Origin: Poronia punctata
Taxonomy: Eukaryota; Ascomycota; Sordariomycetes; Xylariales; Xylariaceae
DNA length: 64,000 nt
Assembly (NCBI GenBank): GCA_022579005.1
Contig: MU401617.1
Coordinates: forward strand, 1-64,000
Direction of reading: 5' to 3'
Part shown: positions 11,877-24,504 of the stretch, piece after piece
Numbering within the stretch: position 1 is the stretch's first letter
Layout of the letters: every line of letters starts with the position of its first letter
Notes under the pieces: generated by a model
Databases searched by the model: none
Seen by the model: the letters and a program-made list of their open reading frames with translations, nothing else
Told to the model about the DNA's origin: nothing
Program-made: the position numbers and the translations under genes

Positions 11877-13375
11877 ATGGCGAAAGCCGTACGTAAGACC
11901 CCGGGGGAAAAAAGACATAACACAGATTCCCTTCTATGATATATGAATTTTATTTACCATAAGCTAACAGGTAACCTAAGGCTATCGGGCAAATATGCTC
12001 GTCCAACTCAATGACGCATAATCTGGCTCAGTGTGTGAAGCTCGTCGGGCAAGCTGCAAGTGCCGGTGCAAAGGTGGGTTGAAGGTCTTTTCCTTTCCTT
12101 TTCTTTTCTTCTCCTTCTCGTTCTCAGTATGTTATTTATTTCGTAGAGGTAGGTAGGTAGGTAGGTATATTTGCAGGTATGACATTAGTGGTCTTTGAGA
12201 TGAAGGGAGTTTTGCTCTAGTTATCGGGGGACATATGGAAAAGGATGATATATACGAAACAAGATCCTCATCCCCAATCTACCACACATACATACATACA
12301 TACACACACACGCGCATAAATACTCGTCAGTCAGTCACAAACCAGCTTCACTAATTACAAAAACAATAACAACAAAACAGATCCTCTTCCTCCCCGAAGC
12401 ATCCGACTACATAAGCCTCACCCCCAACGAATCCCTAACCCTCGCGCAACCGGCCCAAACCTCCCCCTTCGTGACCGGGCTCCGCGCCGCAGCAAGAAAC
12501 CACTCCATCGCCATCCACGTAGGAATCCACGTCCCTTCTACCTCTTCTTCTACCTCTTCTTCTACCTCTTCTTCTACCTCTTCTTCTACCTCTTCTTCTA
12601 CCTCTTCTTCTCCTCCCCATAAAAAACTCCTCAACCGAACAATATACATAACCCCCACAGGCGAAATCCCCCCGACAAATTCCTACGACAAACTGCACCT
12701 CTTCGACTACTCCACCCTCCGCGAATCGGCAAGCACGGAAGCAGGAACCTGTCTCATCCCGCCTATTTATTCGCCTATAGGCCGTCTGGGTAGTTTGATC
12801 TGTTTCGATTTACGCTTTCCCGAGCCGGCTATCCAGCTCGCGCGGAAGAGAGAAGAGAACGAGGCGGCTCAAGTCCTTTTATATCCCTCGGCTTTCACTG
12901 TTCCCACGGGCCGCGCTCACTGGGAAGTACTTTTGCGGGCGCGCGCTGTAGAGACGCAGAGTTTCGTGATTGCCGCGGCCCAGGTGGGCGCGCATAATGT
13001 CGATGCCGACGATGCCGACGATGCCATGGCTGATAAGGGGAAGAAGCCTCGCGTATCGTACGGTCATAGCATGGTTGTTGATCCGTGGGGACGGGTGCTG
13101 CTTGAGATGAAGGGTGTGCGGCCGGACTGGGATGCTGAGAGTGTAGAGGATGCTGTCGAGGATGGTGCAGTGGGTGAGTTGGGGATTGTGGATATCGATC
13201 TCGGGGAATGGGAGCGGGTGCGTGAGAGGATGCCGTTGATACGGAGGACGTAAGTATCCCGCCCGGTTTCTATAACCACGCAAACCTGTTGTGTGCTTTC
13301 CATTCTGCGAAAGGTGCTTGGTACTGTTACTAACTCGTTATTACCTAACGTAGGGACGTATACCCAGAGCTATGA
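11877..13375 (+). CDS. nit2: Nit2-type omega-amidase / carbon-nitrogen hydrolase
   Basis: Four exons: 11877-11888, 11981-12073, 12381-13249 and 13354-13375; 331 residues. The nitrilase triad is complete: Glu41 in LFLPEAS, Lys139 in SYDKLHLFD and Cys176 in LICFDLRFPE. Nit2-like enzymes hydrolyse omega-amides such as alpha-ketoglutaramate, or deaminate oxidised glutathione in the Nit1 relatives; the exact substrate cannot be decided here. The first exon is only 12 nt (MAKA). The last is 22 nt and adds DVYPEL, a typical Nit2 ending, spliced by a GTAAGT donor and a TACTAAC-like branch point. If that last intron is retained the protein stops at RRT. Residues 88-112 are a Ser/Thr tract made by a 12-bp tandem repeat, and an Asp/Ala repeat (DADDADDA) sits later. 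Both look like lineage-specific insertions. Confidence 0.9.
12147..12166. repeat. (AGGT)5 microsatellite in intron 2 of the nit2-like gene
   Basis: Five perfect AGGT units followed by AT-rich sequence. The same 307-bp intron also holds a CATA/CA repeat near 12288-12312. Confidence 0.9.
12537..12611 (+). repeat. In-frame 12-bp minisatellite coding Thr-Ser-Ser-Ser
   Basis: Six near-identical copies of a 12-bp unit (TCTACCTCTTCT by one phasing) inside exon 3 of the nit2-like gene, encoding S(TSSS)6. Because the unit is a multiple of three, copy-number change would not break the frame. Confidence 0.95.
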
Positions 13376-14245
13376 GCGAATACTTGTCCAGAATAACCGT
13401 CGTGATGTTCTGGAGACTGTCACTTGGGGAAAACTCATGAGAAAAAGCGTGATTGGCTTGTAGGAGTGTTATTAGCAGGCATAACTTGGAGCCTTCCTAG
13501 CTATATACTCTCAATGGCGGTCGCCAAGTACTGGCATCAGGGTACCGATAACAAGCCGCTAAAAACCATCTCACTCATACTCGACGTTACTATTCGTGAG
13601 ACCATATGTCGTCAACGCCATCTCTTCTTGCGGACACCGCAGAAATTCCATTCCCTTGGGGTCCTACGTCGGTAGGTGACCACCATATCAAGTGGTCTCA
13701 ACTAGACCATGTCAAAACGCACAGCAGAGTCTGCTGAGATGCATGCCACAAAAAAACACGATACCTAACGCCGTGCCGATGGCTCCTACGCCAATTTTCC
13801 CTCGACCGCCAAAGCCTCTGTTTTGGCTATCGAGATGTTGTAGAACCGCTTGCTGATTGTCCGACTCCTAACCATAAAAAATCGAAAACGGAATTGTATG
13901 ACTAGCATACTAATACAAGTTGTACAGTCATCGCACGACAGAGAGTCATGTTTCGGATGGCTGGCAAGGAAGTATCCTAGGCATCAAGGACCGGAGTGAA
14001 GGCGAGCGCCCGTCATCCAACCACGAGGCTGGAGTTCCAGGTCGACAAACGCGTGACACAGAGAATCCGGATTTCAGAAAGGCAGGGTGGAAGAGAAAGC
14101 AGTCCGCCAGGAGGGAGGAGATAAACTTCCGTGGTAAAAATGACCGTCGGTAAACCGAATGCACGGCAACAGCACGTCGGAACTAGGGTAACCATGTTCG
14201 AGTTGAAGTAACTCCACCGGCACCGGGTAGACTCCATGACAGGTC
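13376..14245. other. Convergent intergenic region, no gene seen
   Basis: Lies between the 3' ends of the nit2-like gene and scd6. Open frames at 13424-13675 and 13920-14153 lack recognisable domains and plausible neighbours, so I do not call them. Confidence 0.6.
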
Positions 14246-16250
14246 CTATGCAGACGGCGCTTGGGTGGGATAACCCGAAGCTCCGCGCCCTCGGGGACCG
14301 CCACGGCCGCGCATACCACCACGTCCACGACCACGGCGCCCACGATAGCCACCACGGTAGCCACCATCGACGCTTCCTTGGCCGAAAGTCTCCATGTTTT
14401 TGCGTTGTTCTTCACCGCGCCACTCTCGTCCACCAGGCTTGTGCCCGCTGTGCTCTGCTCGGTCTTTGGCCTCGCTGCTGATGTTGTCAAAAAACGACCT
14501 AGTCTTGTTGTATGCACCGTCGACGGGCTCGGGGGTGTTCGAAGCTGTGCCGTTAGCGGCCTCCACGACAGGTGAGCCGCTAGCAGCTTCCTTAACAAGC
14601 TCTTGTTTGTTAAACTTTGCATTGGCGGTTTGGAAATCAAAGTCGGTATCCGGGACTTCGATCTTCGTCTGCGCGCCGCCCCTACCACCACGCCCACGGC
14701 CTCTCGCAGGACCGCCTCGGTTTGCGTTTACCCTCATTTCATTTACCTTCTTGGTAAGATTATCCATCGCAGTGTTGCTAGAAGTGTTTGGCCCAGCAGA
14801 GGTCACGGTAGCATTTGGGTTGTCGAGTTTAGCCATGGCTACTGCGACAGCTGCCTTTGCTGCTTGGGTGGCGTCTCTCAGGGCAGCAGCGTTTGGGGGG
14901 CCATTAGATTGCTCGCCCACTGGCTTGACAGATGCCGTGGCCACGGTGGCTTGTGCACCAGGCTTGGACGGAATGACTGCGGGAATGGGTACAGCCGGCG
15001 TGATGCGATTGCTCTTGGGGCCGGTCGTGGCAGTCTTTGGTTCAGCATCCTTGTTAATTACAGGCTGCTTCGACAGTAAATCTGACGTAGCCTTGACTTC
15101 CGCAACAGTAGGCTTTGATTCAACGGGGGGCGTAGGCGCTGATTCTTGCGCGATAGGTTGCGACGAAGGCTGTCCAGAAGTCTTAGACTCAGTAGGCAAT
15201 TCAACCGGAGGGATACCAACCGGTCTCTGCTTCTCAACACCAGCACCAATGGGGGCTGGCTTGCTGTCTTGCTGTGGTGTAGCCCTCATGCCCTGGCCGG
15301 GTGTACCAGGCGGGCCATGGGGACCTGGTGGTGGAAATCCTCCTCCATAGCTGTTCCACGGTCCTGGACCACCCTGAGGGAAGCCTTGACCCGGCGGAAA
15401 CCAACCAGGAGGCGGCGGGTAGGGCATGCCATTGAAACCCTGGCCTGGTATCGGTCCAGGTCCAGGTCCTCCACGTCCCCATGGACCAGCGGGCGGAGGG
15501 TAGTAGTTCGGATGAGGACCGAAGTGATTCTGGCCAAAGCCGGCAGGGCCAGGACCTTGGTTCGGTGGGCCGGGAGGACCTGCTGGAGCAGGCCTGGTTC
15601 GAGCCTTTACCATTGTTGGTTAGCAATACTTGAATATGACATGGCGGGTGAGGAAATGGTAAAGTGGTCTCAATGTATCATTGATCAGAAGGAAGGCAAC
15701 GGAAAGATCAACATGGGGTTTGTTTGCGCAATTCAGCAAAATATGTTTTAACATCCGAAATATTTCATCATAAATGATGGAGGGGAACCGATTAAAGTTC
15801 GTGCAAGCAGGGAGTTGAACTTACACCGACGATAGCAGGGTCATCAGGCATAGGTGGAGGTTGGTTCTCTTTCGGAGCTGTGGGTGTTTGCTCGATTCTG
15901 AGATCCTTCACATCGCTACCTCTGAATACGATGTACTCGTACATCTGGTCCGAGGCTGCCACCTCTTCGGCAGGGTTACCTCGTCGTCCTTCGGTACCGT
16001 ACGACTTGACATTCTCCAAGGAAACCGTGGATTCTTCGCTGTTTATTTCGTGTAGCACACCTGAATAGCTATTGTTTAGTTAGTATGTAGGTCGATTACC
16101 GTCGGCACTGAGCAGGGAGACTTACCGGATGTCGCTCTTTGATATCAGTGATATCCGCGCGCTGCGGTACGACATGTTAGCCTACCCCATCGACTGCCGC
16201 CTGATCGGTAGGCAGCGTGATGCACACACATACCCAAGAAATTCAGACAT
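14246..16250 (-). CDS. scd6: Scd6/LSM14 family mRNA decapping activator and translation repressor
   Basis: Four exons on the minus strand: 16250-16234 (17 nt), 16161-16126 (36 nt), 16068-15825 and 15604-14246; 551 residues with consistent phase. The N-terminal LSm14 domain begins MSEFLGARISLISKSDIRYSGVL and includes the EINSEESTVSLENVKSYGTEGR region. A Pro/Gly-rich linker follows (from ARTRPAPAGPPGPPNQ). The C-terminal part has the FDF box (FDFQTANAKFNK), an FFD-type segment (SFFDNIS), a TFG box (METFGQGSVDGGYRGGY) and an Arg-Gly-rich tail. These proteins bind decapping factors and the DEAD-box helicase Dhh1 in P-bodies, and the RGG tail binds eIF4G in yeast. The acceptor of intron 3, just before GCTCGAACC, is the least certain junction. 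Confidence 0.9.
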
Positions 16251-17467
16251 GGCGATTGAATTATGCGCTTGACGCGCAGGTGGCAACTATGAAGTAGAAA
16301 ATATTAGAGGGAGGTGTGTGACTCCTAAGGAAAGAATAGACGCGACCACCAATAAGTGGTGTGAACGCAGAAATGCATGCGTTGATTGATTATATCAATA
16401 GAACTTGAAGTATGTGTGGGATGAAAAGCGGACAGCAGGACGGAGGCTGAAAAACTCCAGCCATTCGAATTGGGGCAAGCTAGGTGATGTGGGGCTCGTT
16501 CCATACACCGCCCGGCAGAATCTTAGAACAATCGCTTACAAGTTACAAGTGCAAGAGGTACGAGAACATAAAATGACATTATTCAGGTAGGGACGTTTGT
16601 TGGGTCTACGTAGGAGTACTTGTTAAACATACCGATTAAAGAGATTAAATATATTATTTGAAATGTTCGGAGTCTAATTGGGTACATGTACCTAAATATC
16701 CCAATTGTCTTCTGAGAATCTGCTAATACTCGTAGTAGATACAAACATAAGTAGACAACACATTGTTTTAAACACAATCACCTACATCCCGTTGATCCGT
16801 ATAAAGTAAATGTAGTTAAAATGTAACTTTTCCAGGTTCGTAGGTGTTATAACAGGTCGTTGGTACGATTGGTTGAGTTACACCATGTAATTTCGCATAT
16901 AAGTCTTAGAGTAGAACTTAGAGCAACCTTGAAGGGTACAATACCACACGTGCGAAGCTGCCAGAAATACGTGTAAGTACTGAGGTGCCAGTACAATGAC
17001 CTAAGTCTCCATTGTACCGACTACGAGAAGTATACTTAAGAGTAAGTAAGTATATATATATACACTGACATAAGTTTTGGGGGCTAGGGTTGGCTACAGT
17101 CATCTTCGGGGACTTATAGAAGCCATAGCAAAGGACAACCTCGTCATATGAAAGGTTTAGTTCCCCTCGTCGGATATACTACGTGTTCTAGGGTTGCAAG
17201 AGCGTCCCTACATTTTGCGCAACCCTTAGAGGCCTCCAGATATGTTAGTCACAGGTATCTACACCGTGGTTGGTTATTCCCTTATGAACAGCATACATTG
17301 AGAAGGATACTTGTGTCAAAACGGTTCTCCGCGGTAACTTGAAGATTCCAAATGAACTACTATAGGATGAAATTGATTGAAATCGACAATGCTCACGCTG
17401 GGCCAAGTACACAAAGACAGCAGACAAAGTATGCATCACATTCGAAAATATATATATATATATTATG
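16251..17467. other. Intergenic region: scd6 promoter side and bcd1 3' flank
   Basis: About 1.2 kb with frequent stops. It contains TACTCGTA at 16727 and short TA repeats near 17050 and 17450, the latter directly at the bcd1 3' end. No gene recognised. Confidence 0.6.
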
Positions 17468-18637
17468 CTACTCAGAGCCAGTATCTGAATCAGACCCGGA
17501 GCTACTTGTTTCGTCGTCCGATGGGTTTTCGGCATTAAGTATTCCGGTATTATCGGCCTCTGAACCCGGCTCTTCGTAACCAACCAGCGCTGATGCTTTT
17601 CGCTTTTTCGATGATGATGAAGGTGATGCTTCCTCTATTATAAAGCCGATCTCCGGACTGTCCATGCCTGCGGAAAAAACGTATATTGTGGGAAACTCTA
17701 TTATTTCCCGGTGAGGCAGAATAGTGGCCAGGTCTTGCGAAGCGTCGAGCGGTATCAGTCTCTGTGGCGCCCCGGCCTGGTGTCTGGGCCTCAGTAAAAA
17801 GAACTGGTTTTTAGCCCTTGCGGCTTCGTATCTATTAGTCGCTGGAACGTTCCAGGCGCTAGACGTATAATCTTGCATTACACATGGTAAGTCGTGCCAA
17901 GTGCTTGTTGAGGGACCCTGTGGCATCTTAGCCAGCGCTTGTAGTTTTCTATGAGCCTTCTTCTCTTCAGCTCGCTCGTTGTCGCTCAGCCGTCGTTGCC
18001 GGTAATACTCGGAAGCTTCATCAAAAGCGACATGGAGCGGCGTCTCGTCAAGAGCCTTGTATAACATCCGGGTGGGTTGCTGGTCTTTGTTGGTAACTGG
18101 TGCGGACGCCGAATCGAAAAATAGCCATTCGATCTGCCAGTTGATCGTTCTCGTCCGTCTATTCCAACTAGTATTGTTCTCTTTCGCGCGTATCATGCCA
18201 TAAGGTAATGAGGAGACGTGTATACCGAGATCACGCATCCTCTGTATCACATTCCTCTCCAGTCTTCGCGGGCCCTCGTCGACAAGAGTCCTGCCTCGGC
18301 TCTGGCCCTTCCCAAATCGTGTCTTTTTATGAGGTGGCGGGTTAGGTTTTTCTTGCGGAAGAATGTCTCGGTCATCTCGCAGGATCCGTTCGGCTCGTTC
18401 CACGGATCTCTCGATCTTGGTAAGGAAGTTGTAGTCGTGATCGATTCCGGCGTCGGTTTTCAGCTTGCCAAGCTGGACGAAGGCGGTCGCATCGCGTTCG
18501 CCGTTGCAGGAGGACCAGGTTTTATGTTTCTTGACGCAGGCCAGAGAACATGTTCGTGCGCCACACCGTGGGCACTTGTACTTTGGCTGTTGAATATGGC
18601 AAATCGTGCATAACGAGGTCAATAACGGGTCACCCAT
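17468..18637 (-). CDS. bcd1: Box C/D snoRNA accumulation protein Bcd1 (zf-HIT)
   Basis: Single exon, 389 residues. The start at 18637 is the first in-frame ATG (MGDPLLTSLCTICH). A zf-HIT zinc finger spans about residues 10-44, with the Cys pairs CTIC, CPRC, CSLAC and the closing His/Cys. After a basic linker comes the Bcd1 core, including RNVIQRMRDLGIHVSSLPYGM, then WQIEWLFFD, LHVAFDEAS and FPTIYVFSAG. The tail is Ser/Asp/Glu-rich (SDDETSSSGSDSDTGSE). Bcd1 is a nuclear assembly factor required for stable box C/D snoRNPs and hence rRNA 2'-O-methylation (family knowledge). No introns are needed. Confidence 0.88.
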   Translation of the reverse strand: MGDPLLTSLCTICHIQQPKYKCPRCGARTCSLACVKKHKTWSSCNGERDATAFVQLGKLKTDAGIDHDYNFLTKIERSVERAERILRDDRDILPQEKPNPPPHKKTRFGKGQSRGRTLVDEGPRRLERNVIQRMRDLGIHVSSLPYGMIRAKENNTSWNRRTRTINWQIEWLFFDSASAPVTNKDQQPTRMLYKALDETPLHVAFDEASEYYRQRRLSDNERAEEKKAHRKLQALAKMPQGPSTSTWHDLPCVMQDYTSSAWNVPATNRYEAARAKNQFFLLRPRHQAGAPQRLIPLDASQDLATILPHREIIEFPTIYVFSAGMDSPEIGFIIEEASPSSSSKKRKASALVGYEEPGSEADNTGILNAENPSDDETSSSGSDSDTGSE

Positions 18638-19981
18638 GGCGAGCCGACTGGCTTTTTGAATTATGCAGTTGCTGGTCGCAACTAGCAATGCGCCGTTCGG
18701 GGCAAGATGCAAGTTAGACTACGAGAGTAAGAAGAAAGGGATGCGACTTTGAAGACCGATTAAGAATACATCATATATGCCACCCTTAACATCGGCAAAT
18801 ATACGTAGAACGTGTAGAACGGTATTGTCTGTACGAATATCGCAACAGACGAAACTTCAGCATACTTTATTATTGTTATTACCTATTTCCCTGGTACGGC
18901 CATTCTCATTCTCTGTCGTCACTATCACAAGAAGCCCCTTATCTTATCGATATGGACAAGAGTTACCCGTACAGCTTTTTGAGCTACTACTAACAGAGTT
19001 AGCTCATCCTCACCCCATTTATTCCCGCTCCGATTTCATGTTTTTATGCAAGATCGTTTGTAGGGCCCCCTCAGCCCCTGTTGCGGCTATTGGCACCTTT
19101 CTGGCGCCGACATGCCTCACTTGATGGTCGCTCAGTACCTATGGTTAACACTCTCCGGAATCTGGGACTTTGGAATTTCTTCAGCTCCAGGTCAAGAGTA
19201 TTGATGTAATAGATTTTACCATTCGCATAATTCATCGTTTGATAGCTCAATCGGCCTGCTTTTACCGCCGCTGGATCCACCAGGGGGCGGGCCCCGGGAT
19301 ACAAAGTCAAGATGTCATCCGATTTTGGTAATTCGATCTTTGTCGATCAGTCCTATCCGGACGTCCCAAAGTGACCTCATGCCGTTGGAAACGCTATATA
19401 CCCAATAGTTATGGTTCGTCGTCGTCTCCGGAGCTATCTCTTGGTCACACAGGTGGCGGCTTACATACCGCCTATCTACCAGCACAGTTGCGGACTATAG
19501 TCATAAGTACCTATATGTGTTGGGACTGGGCGGTATTGAACACACAATATACATATCACAGTGTATACCTACCCTCTGGTCGATGTCGTCAACACAAGTC
19601 ACTTACGTGTATCGGGTGCCGTTGGTACATGCCTTTGTCCCTGTGTCTTACCAATTCGATACGAGTACAGAGACAAGCAACGTTTATCTAACCATGGATT
19701 GTCTTTTATTTGTCTGAAAATCAATGGCTGGTTAGCTACAAGACACGGTGAGCTGTGGAATGCCAGCTACTGACACAAAAGAATTATCAACCTCGGACGG
19801 TTTCGGCTCTCTTTTATAATATATTAGCGCCTTTCTTGCGATACCTTACTTCGCTACGTAACTAAAGTAGCTATAGATAGAATACCTAGGTGCTAGGTTA
19901 TCCCTAGTTGTACTTGCGAGACCCTTTATTCCGACCCTAAAAATCCCACTACGAAAATCTAGTTCGTTTCTGAATTCCCTC
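18638..19981. other. Divergent promoter region between bcd1 and the GT8 gene
   Basis: About 1.3 kb between two divergent start codons. Pyrimidine-rich tracts near 18860-18910 and many stops; no recognised gene or RNA. Both promoters should be here but no specific site can be named. Confidence 0.55.
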
Positions 19982-21182
19982 ATGACGGCAACGACACTGT
20001 CGAACGGCACGGGAGGGCCTCGGTACGACCCCACAAAGATATGGACGACACTCCTGACCAACCGCGCCTACTTTGGCGGCCTGCTCGTCCTCGACCACTC
20101 ATTGCGGAAATCGCGTAGCCGTTACCAGCTCAAGGTGATGGTCACGCGCGATGTCGAGCGGGATGAGGAATATATGCGTGCGTTTGCCGCCGCCGGTATC
20201 CCTACTATCGTCGTCGACAAGATCGAGCCTAAGCCCCGCGATGGCAAGGTTAATAGGGGAACTTGGGAAAAGCTGGCACCCTGGTCGTTTACCGAGTATG
20301 AGGTAGGTTGTTGTGGTTTTGCGAACCGATTTTTTTTCGTTGGATTCGTGATGCCCCTACTACGCAGATATCGGGCGAGAATAAAGGATCTGTTAGCGAC
20401 AAAGAGGTAGTATAGCACTCTAGCAGAGATAACCACTAATGACCCATTGCCGCATTTCGTACGTGTAGCGCGTCGTGCTCCTTGATAGCGATCAGATCAT
20501 TCTTCGGAACATCGATTACATGATGGAGGTCGATCTTCCCGACGGTTGGATAGCCAGCACCCACGCTTGTACTTGCAACCCTCGGAAACTACCCCATTAT
20601 AGCAAGGATTGGTAGGTTACAGCCCCTTGATGTTCAAGTAGTCTAGATGGAGAATCTGGTCCTAATCTTGGATGCTTCAACAGGATACCTGAGAATTGCG
20701 CCTATACAGCAGCAAACCAAATCACCGGCGAGCCAGCGCTAATCACGGAGTCGAGTCCCAACAACCACCATCTGCTAAACAGCGGCACAGTGGTTCTACG
20801 GCCCTCGAAAGAACAATACGACGCCCTTATAGACGCCATGAACACGCACCCGGATGTGCCTAATATGATCTTCTTCGATCAGGACCTCCTAGCCATCGTA
20901 TACCGAGGCAAGTGGAAACCGCTGCCCTATACATATAATGCCCTGAAGCCCATGCGCGAGTGTCACTCACGGCTATGGCGGGACGAGGATGTCAGGGTTC
21001 TTCATTACATCCTGGCCAAGCCTTGGCAGAGTAGGAGCTATAAAGACGATCTGATCGAGAGCACACATAAGCTATGGTGGGATGAATATACCGAGTTGGA
21101 GAAGGAGTGGGTGGAGAGTCCTGATGGGGAGAAAAGGGCGTTATGGAAGAGTGTAGTTGTTCCCGTTGTTGCGCAGGAATAA
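19982..21182 (+). CDS. Glycosyltransferase family 8 protein (glycogenin/galactinol-synthase-like fold)
   Basis: Three exons, 19982-20302, 20469-20611 and 20684-21182; 320 residues. The protein starts MTATTLSNGTGG and reads into TNRAYFGGLLVLDHSLRK, the usual opening strand of GT8 enzymes. The metal-binding D-x-D motif is in RVVLLDSDQIILRN, immediately after the first splice. Further family-like segments are HLLNSGTVVLRPS, FFDQDLLAIVY and HYILAKPW. GT8 enzymes transfer a sugar from a nucleotide-sugar with retention of configuration. The acceptor and donor are unknown here, and glycogenin itself is unlikely given the short length. No signal peptide or membrane anchor is visible, so it is probably cytosolic. 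Reading through intron 1 gives a false stop near 20410. Confidence 0.88.
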
Positions 21183-21534
21183 CTATCTCACCTCTTTTTT
21201 TGGCCTCTGGGAAAGAAAACATAATAGAGTGGGTAATTGGGCGCAATTGGATAGCTTGTAAGGGATTGGTTTCGGTCAACAAGAAGAAATACAAGTAAAA
21301 ACTTTCCTTACTCGGGCCGATTTTCACAACCTGTCATTACACAATTTCGGCATAGTCTTCCGAATTATTCTTAGGAAGTCGGTTACGAGTACTTATCTCA
21401 AGACCACATGCAGGCATGTGGCCCCCAGTGTAAGTGTAAGCAAGGTGATGCCACGTAGTCCTGACATAGACTGCTTCGTAGTAGTATCATGCCTTGCCCT
21501 TGTGCTCAGGACCTGTTCCATGGAATGTAAAGAA
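21183..21534. other. Short convergent intergenic region
   Basis: About 350 bp between two stop codons of convergent genes; contains one TACGAGTA (21384). Nothing else seen. Confidence 0.6.
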
Positions 21535-22689
<1,155 letters not shown>

Positions 22690-23375
22690 GCTCACTCGCG
22701 CCCCTTGAGTATGTGATATCAAAGCTAGATAGACTGGCCTTCACAATAAAAACGTGTATCGCTGCGCTTTGTTCGTGCTGAGTACAGTGTTTGTATCCCT
22801 TGCAGCGTTACCAATGTGGTGTCATGGTCACAAGAATCTGGGGGATAGGTGTGGAGGTGCAGATACAGTGTATATACTGTATATACACCGTCGTGTGCTT
22901 GCAAGCGATTTTAAGTTTCCTGTACCTGACTCCTACTCGTACTTACCACCAGTGATATGAAGTACTCGCCTGGTGACATTGAAACCATATGATTCGCTTC
23001 TGGCAACTTCTTTTATCACTGTTTGGCGTGTATATTTTTCCTTTGGGCAAACGTGGGCATACCTGTCATAGGGGAGTAGACCTGCCCTTTCATGAGCTGA
23101 TAGACAAATACCTACTCAACTGCGAATTCGAGCGCAGCTGGTCATTATAGCCAACACCTCGTCCACTATCTGCCAAGCCAAAAAATCCTCTTACAAGTAT
23201 TTCTAGAGCGGTGATGCAAAATACTGCTGATTAGAAATGACGAGTGCTATTTGGCTTCCGCTAATATGACACGCACTTTTCACGTGGAACAGTCTGCACG
23301 AAAGAAACCACGTATAAGCTTAAAAGCTTTGAAGCACATGGCTGTAATGGTAACTTGGTCCGGAACCATGCGCGT
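22690..23375. other. Promoter side of the YggS/PROSC-like gene; 3' flank of the ndufaf5-like gene
   Basis: About 690 bp without a gene. It holds a perfect 21-bp palindrome (22868-22888) about 180 bp upstream of the YggS/PROSC-like start codon, and TACTCGTA at 22934. Confidence 0.6.
22868..22888. promoter_or_regulatory. Perfect 21-bp palindrome (possible operator or hairpin)
   Basis: Every base pairs with its partner around a single central T at 22878; the half-site reads GTGTATATAC. It lies about 180 bp upstream of the minus-strand start at 22689. A dimeric regulator site is possible, but an AT-rich palindrome could also arise by chance. Confidence 0.3.
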
Positions 23376-24504
23376 TTATTTATTCTCCAAGATATCTTTC
23401 AAGCTGACCTCACCGCTTCCCCTGGGCAGTGGCTTAGCTTGGTCTTTGGACTCTTTCCATCCAATCATATAAATCAGGCGGAAGGTAGCCGGTATCGTCC
23501 CGTCCTTGTTGCCATGGAGCTCATGGTAAATAGCATCTGCGGCTAGAAGAACATCTCTCTGGATGGCACCCATCTCCCTGCCCAGAACAGCATTGTTCTC
23601 GCCCATTGCTTGTAAATCTTGCATCAGAGCAAAGCTGTCGGGATAATCGACGATGATGTCATCTACATCGACCGTCAACATCTTGAAGCCAGCCCTCTGT
23701 AATAATCCTCCGACGTCTCGAGTGTCGGCGAGGGGTGAGACATGGGGTGAGATACCACCCCGTCGCTCCTGTTCAGCTAGCTGAAGCGAAGTTCTAAGCT
23801 CGAAGAGTGTATCGCCACCAAGCATGGCGCCGATGAAGGCACAATCAGGCTTGAGGATATTGTTGATCTGCCCGAGAACGCCCGGGAGATCGTTAATCCA
23901 GTGCATGCTTAAATTACTCAAGACCAGATCAAAGGTGTTGGCATCGTAGGGCAGCGTCTCTTCATCTGCAAGAACCTCTCTCGTCATGTTGATGTATTTG
24001 TTAAACTCGAGATCAGCATCCCGATAGAGCATTTCATGGGAAGAATCGACAGCCAGCAGATGGCCAATCCTTTTCGCAACCGGTTCTGAGTTAGGTGTCT
24101 CTGGATTCGTGTCGGGGTTCTGAATGGTCATGGCACGAGCAAGGTTGCAAGAGTTTGCACCGTAGTCTAATACTCGAGGATATTGACGTTTGATATCCTT
24201 CGTAAGGCCATATTAGCATAAAGATCAAGGAAAGCGCGCGATAGACAGGACGCACTAATAACCTGTCGCAGATACGACTCGCGACTTCATCTTTCAAATA
24301 GTCAGAAACACGACTATTTTCAGCATCGTGAGCAGCGCGCTCCCGTTGCAACCATTTCGTGCGGCTGTTGAAGACTTTATGGATCGGAGGTGCCGCAGCT
24401 TGGAAGGCGTATGAACGAGACGCGCAACTCGCAAGAAACGGCGAAAGCCTAGGGTTCGTGACGTGCCGACATGTTCTAATCGTTTGGCGAGCTGCAAGAT
24501 CCAT
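23376..24504 (-). CDS. Mitochondrial complex I assembly factor, NDUFAF5-like methyltransferase fold
   Basis: Two exons, 24504-24256 and 24197-23376, separated by a 58-bp intron; 356 residues. The N-terminus (MDLAARQTIRTCRHVTNPRLSPFL and onward) is Arg-rich with no acidic residue after Asp2, and looks like a mitochondrial presequence. It is followed by HKVFNSRTKWLQRERAA, characteristic of this family. A class I SAM-binding fold follows: motif I is RVLDYGANSCNLAR, then VDSSHEML, LPYDANTFDLVLSNLSMHWINDLP and an ILKPD strand. In human cells NDUFAF5 hydroxylates an arginine of NDUFS7 during early complex I assembly. The activity here is inferred from similarity. The C-terminus ends GEVSLKDILENK. 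The intron donor GTGCGT is a common fungal variant. Confidence 0.9.

Noticed and set aside
14394..15350. 318-codon plus-strand open frame
   Set aside because: It is antisense to the Pro/Gly-rich linker of scd6; the opposite strand carries the recognisable protein.
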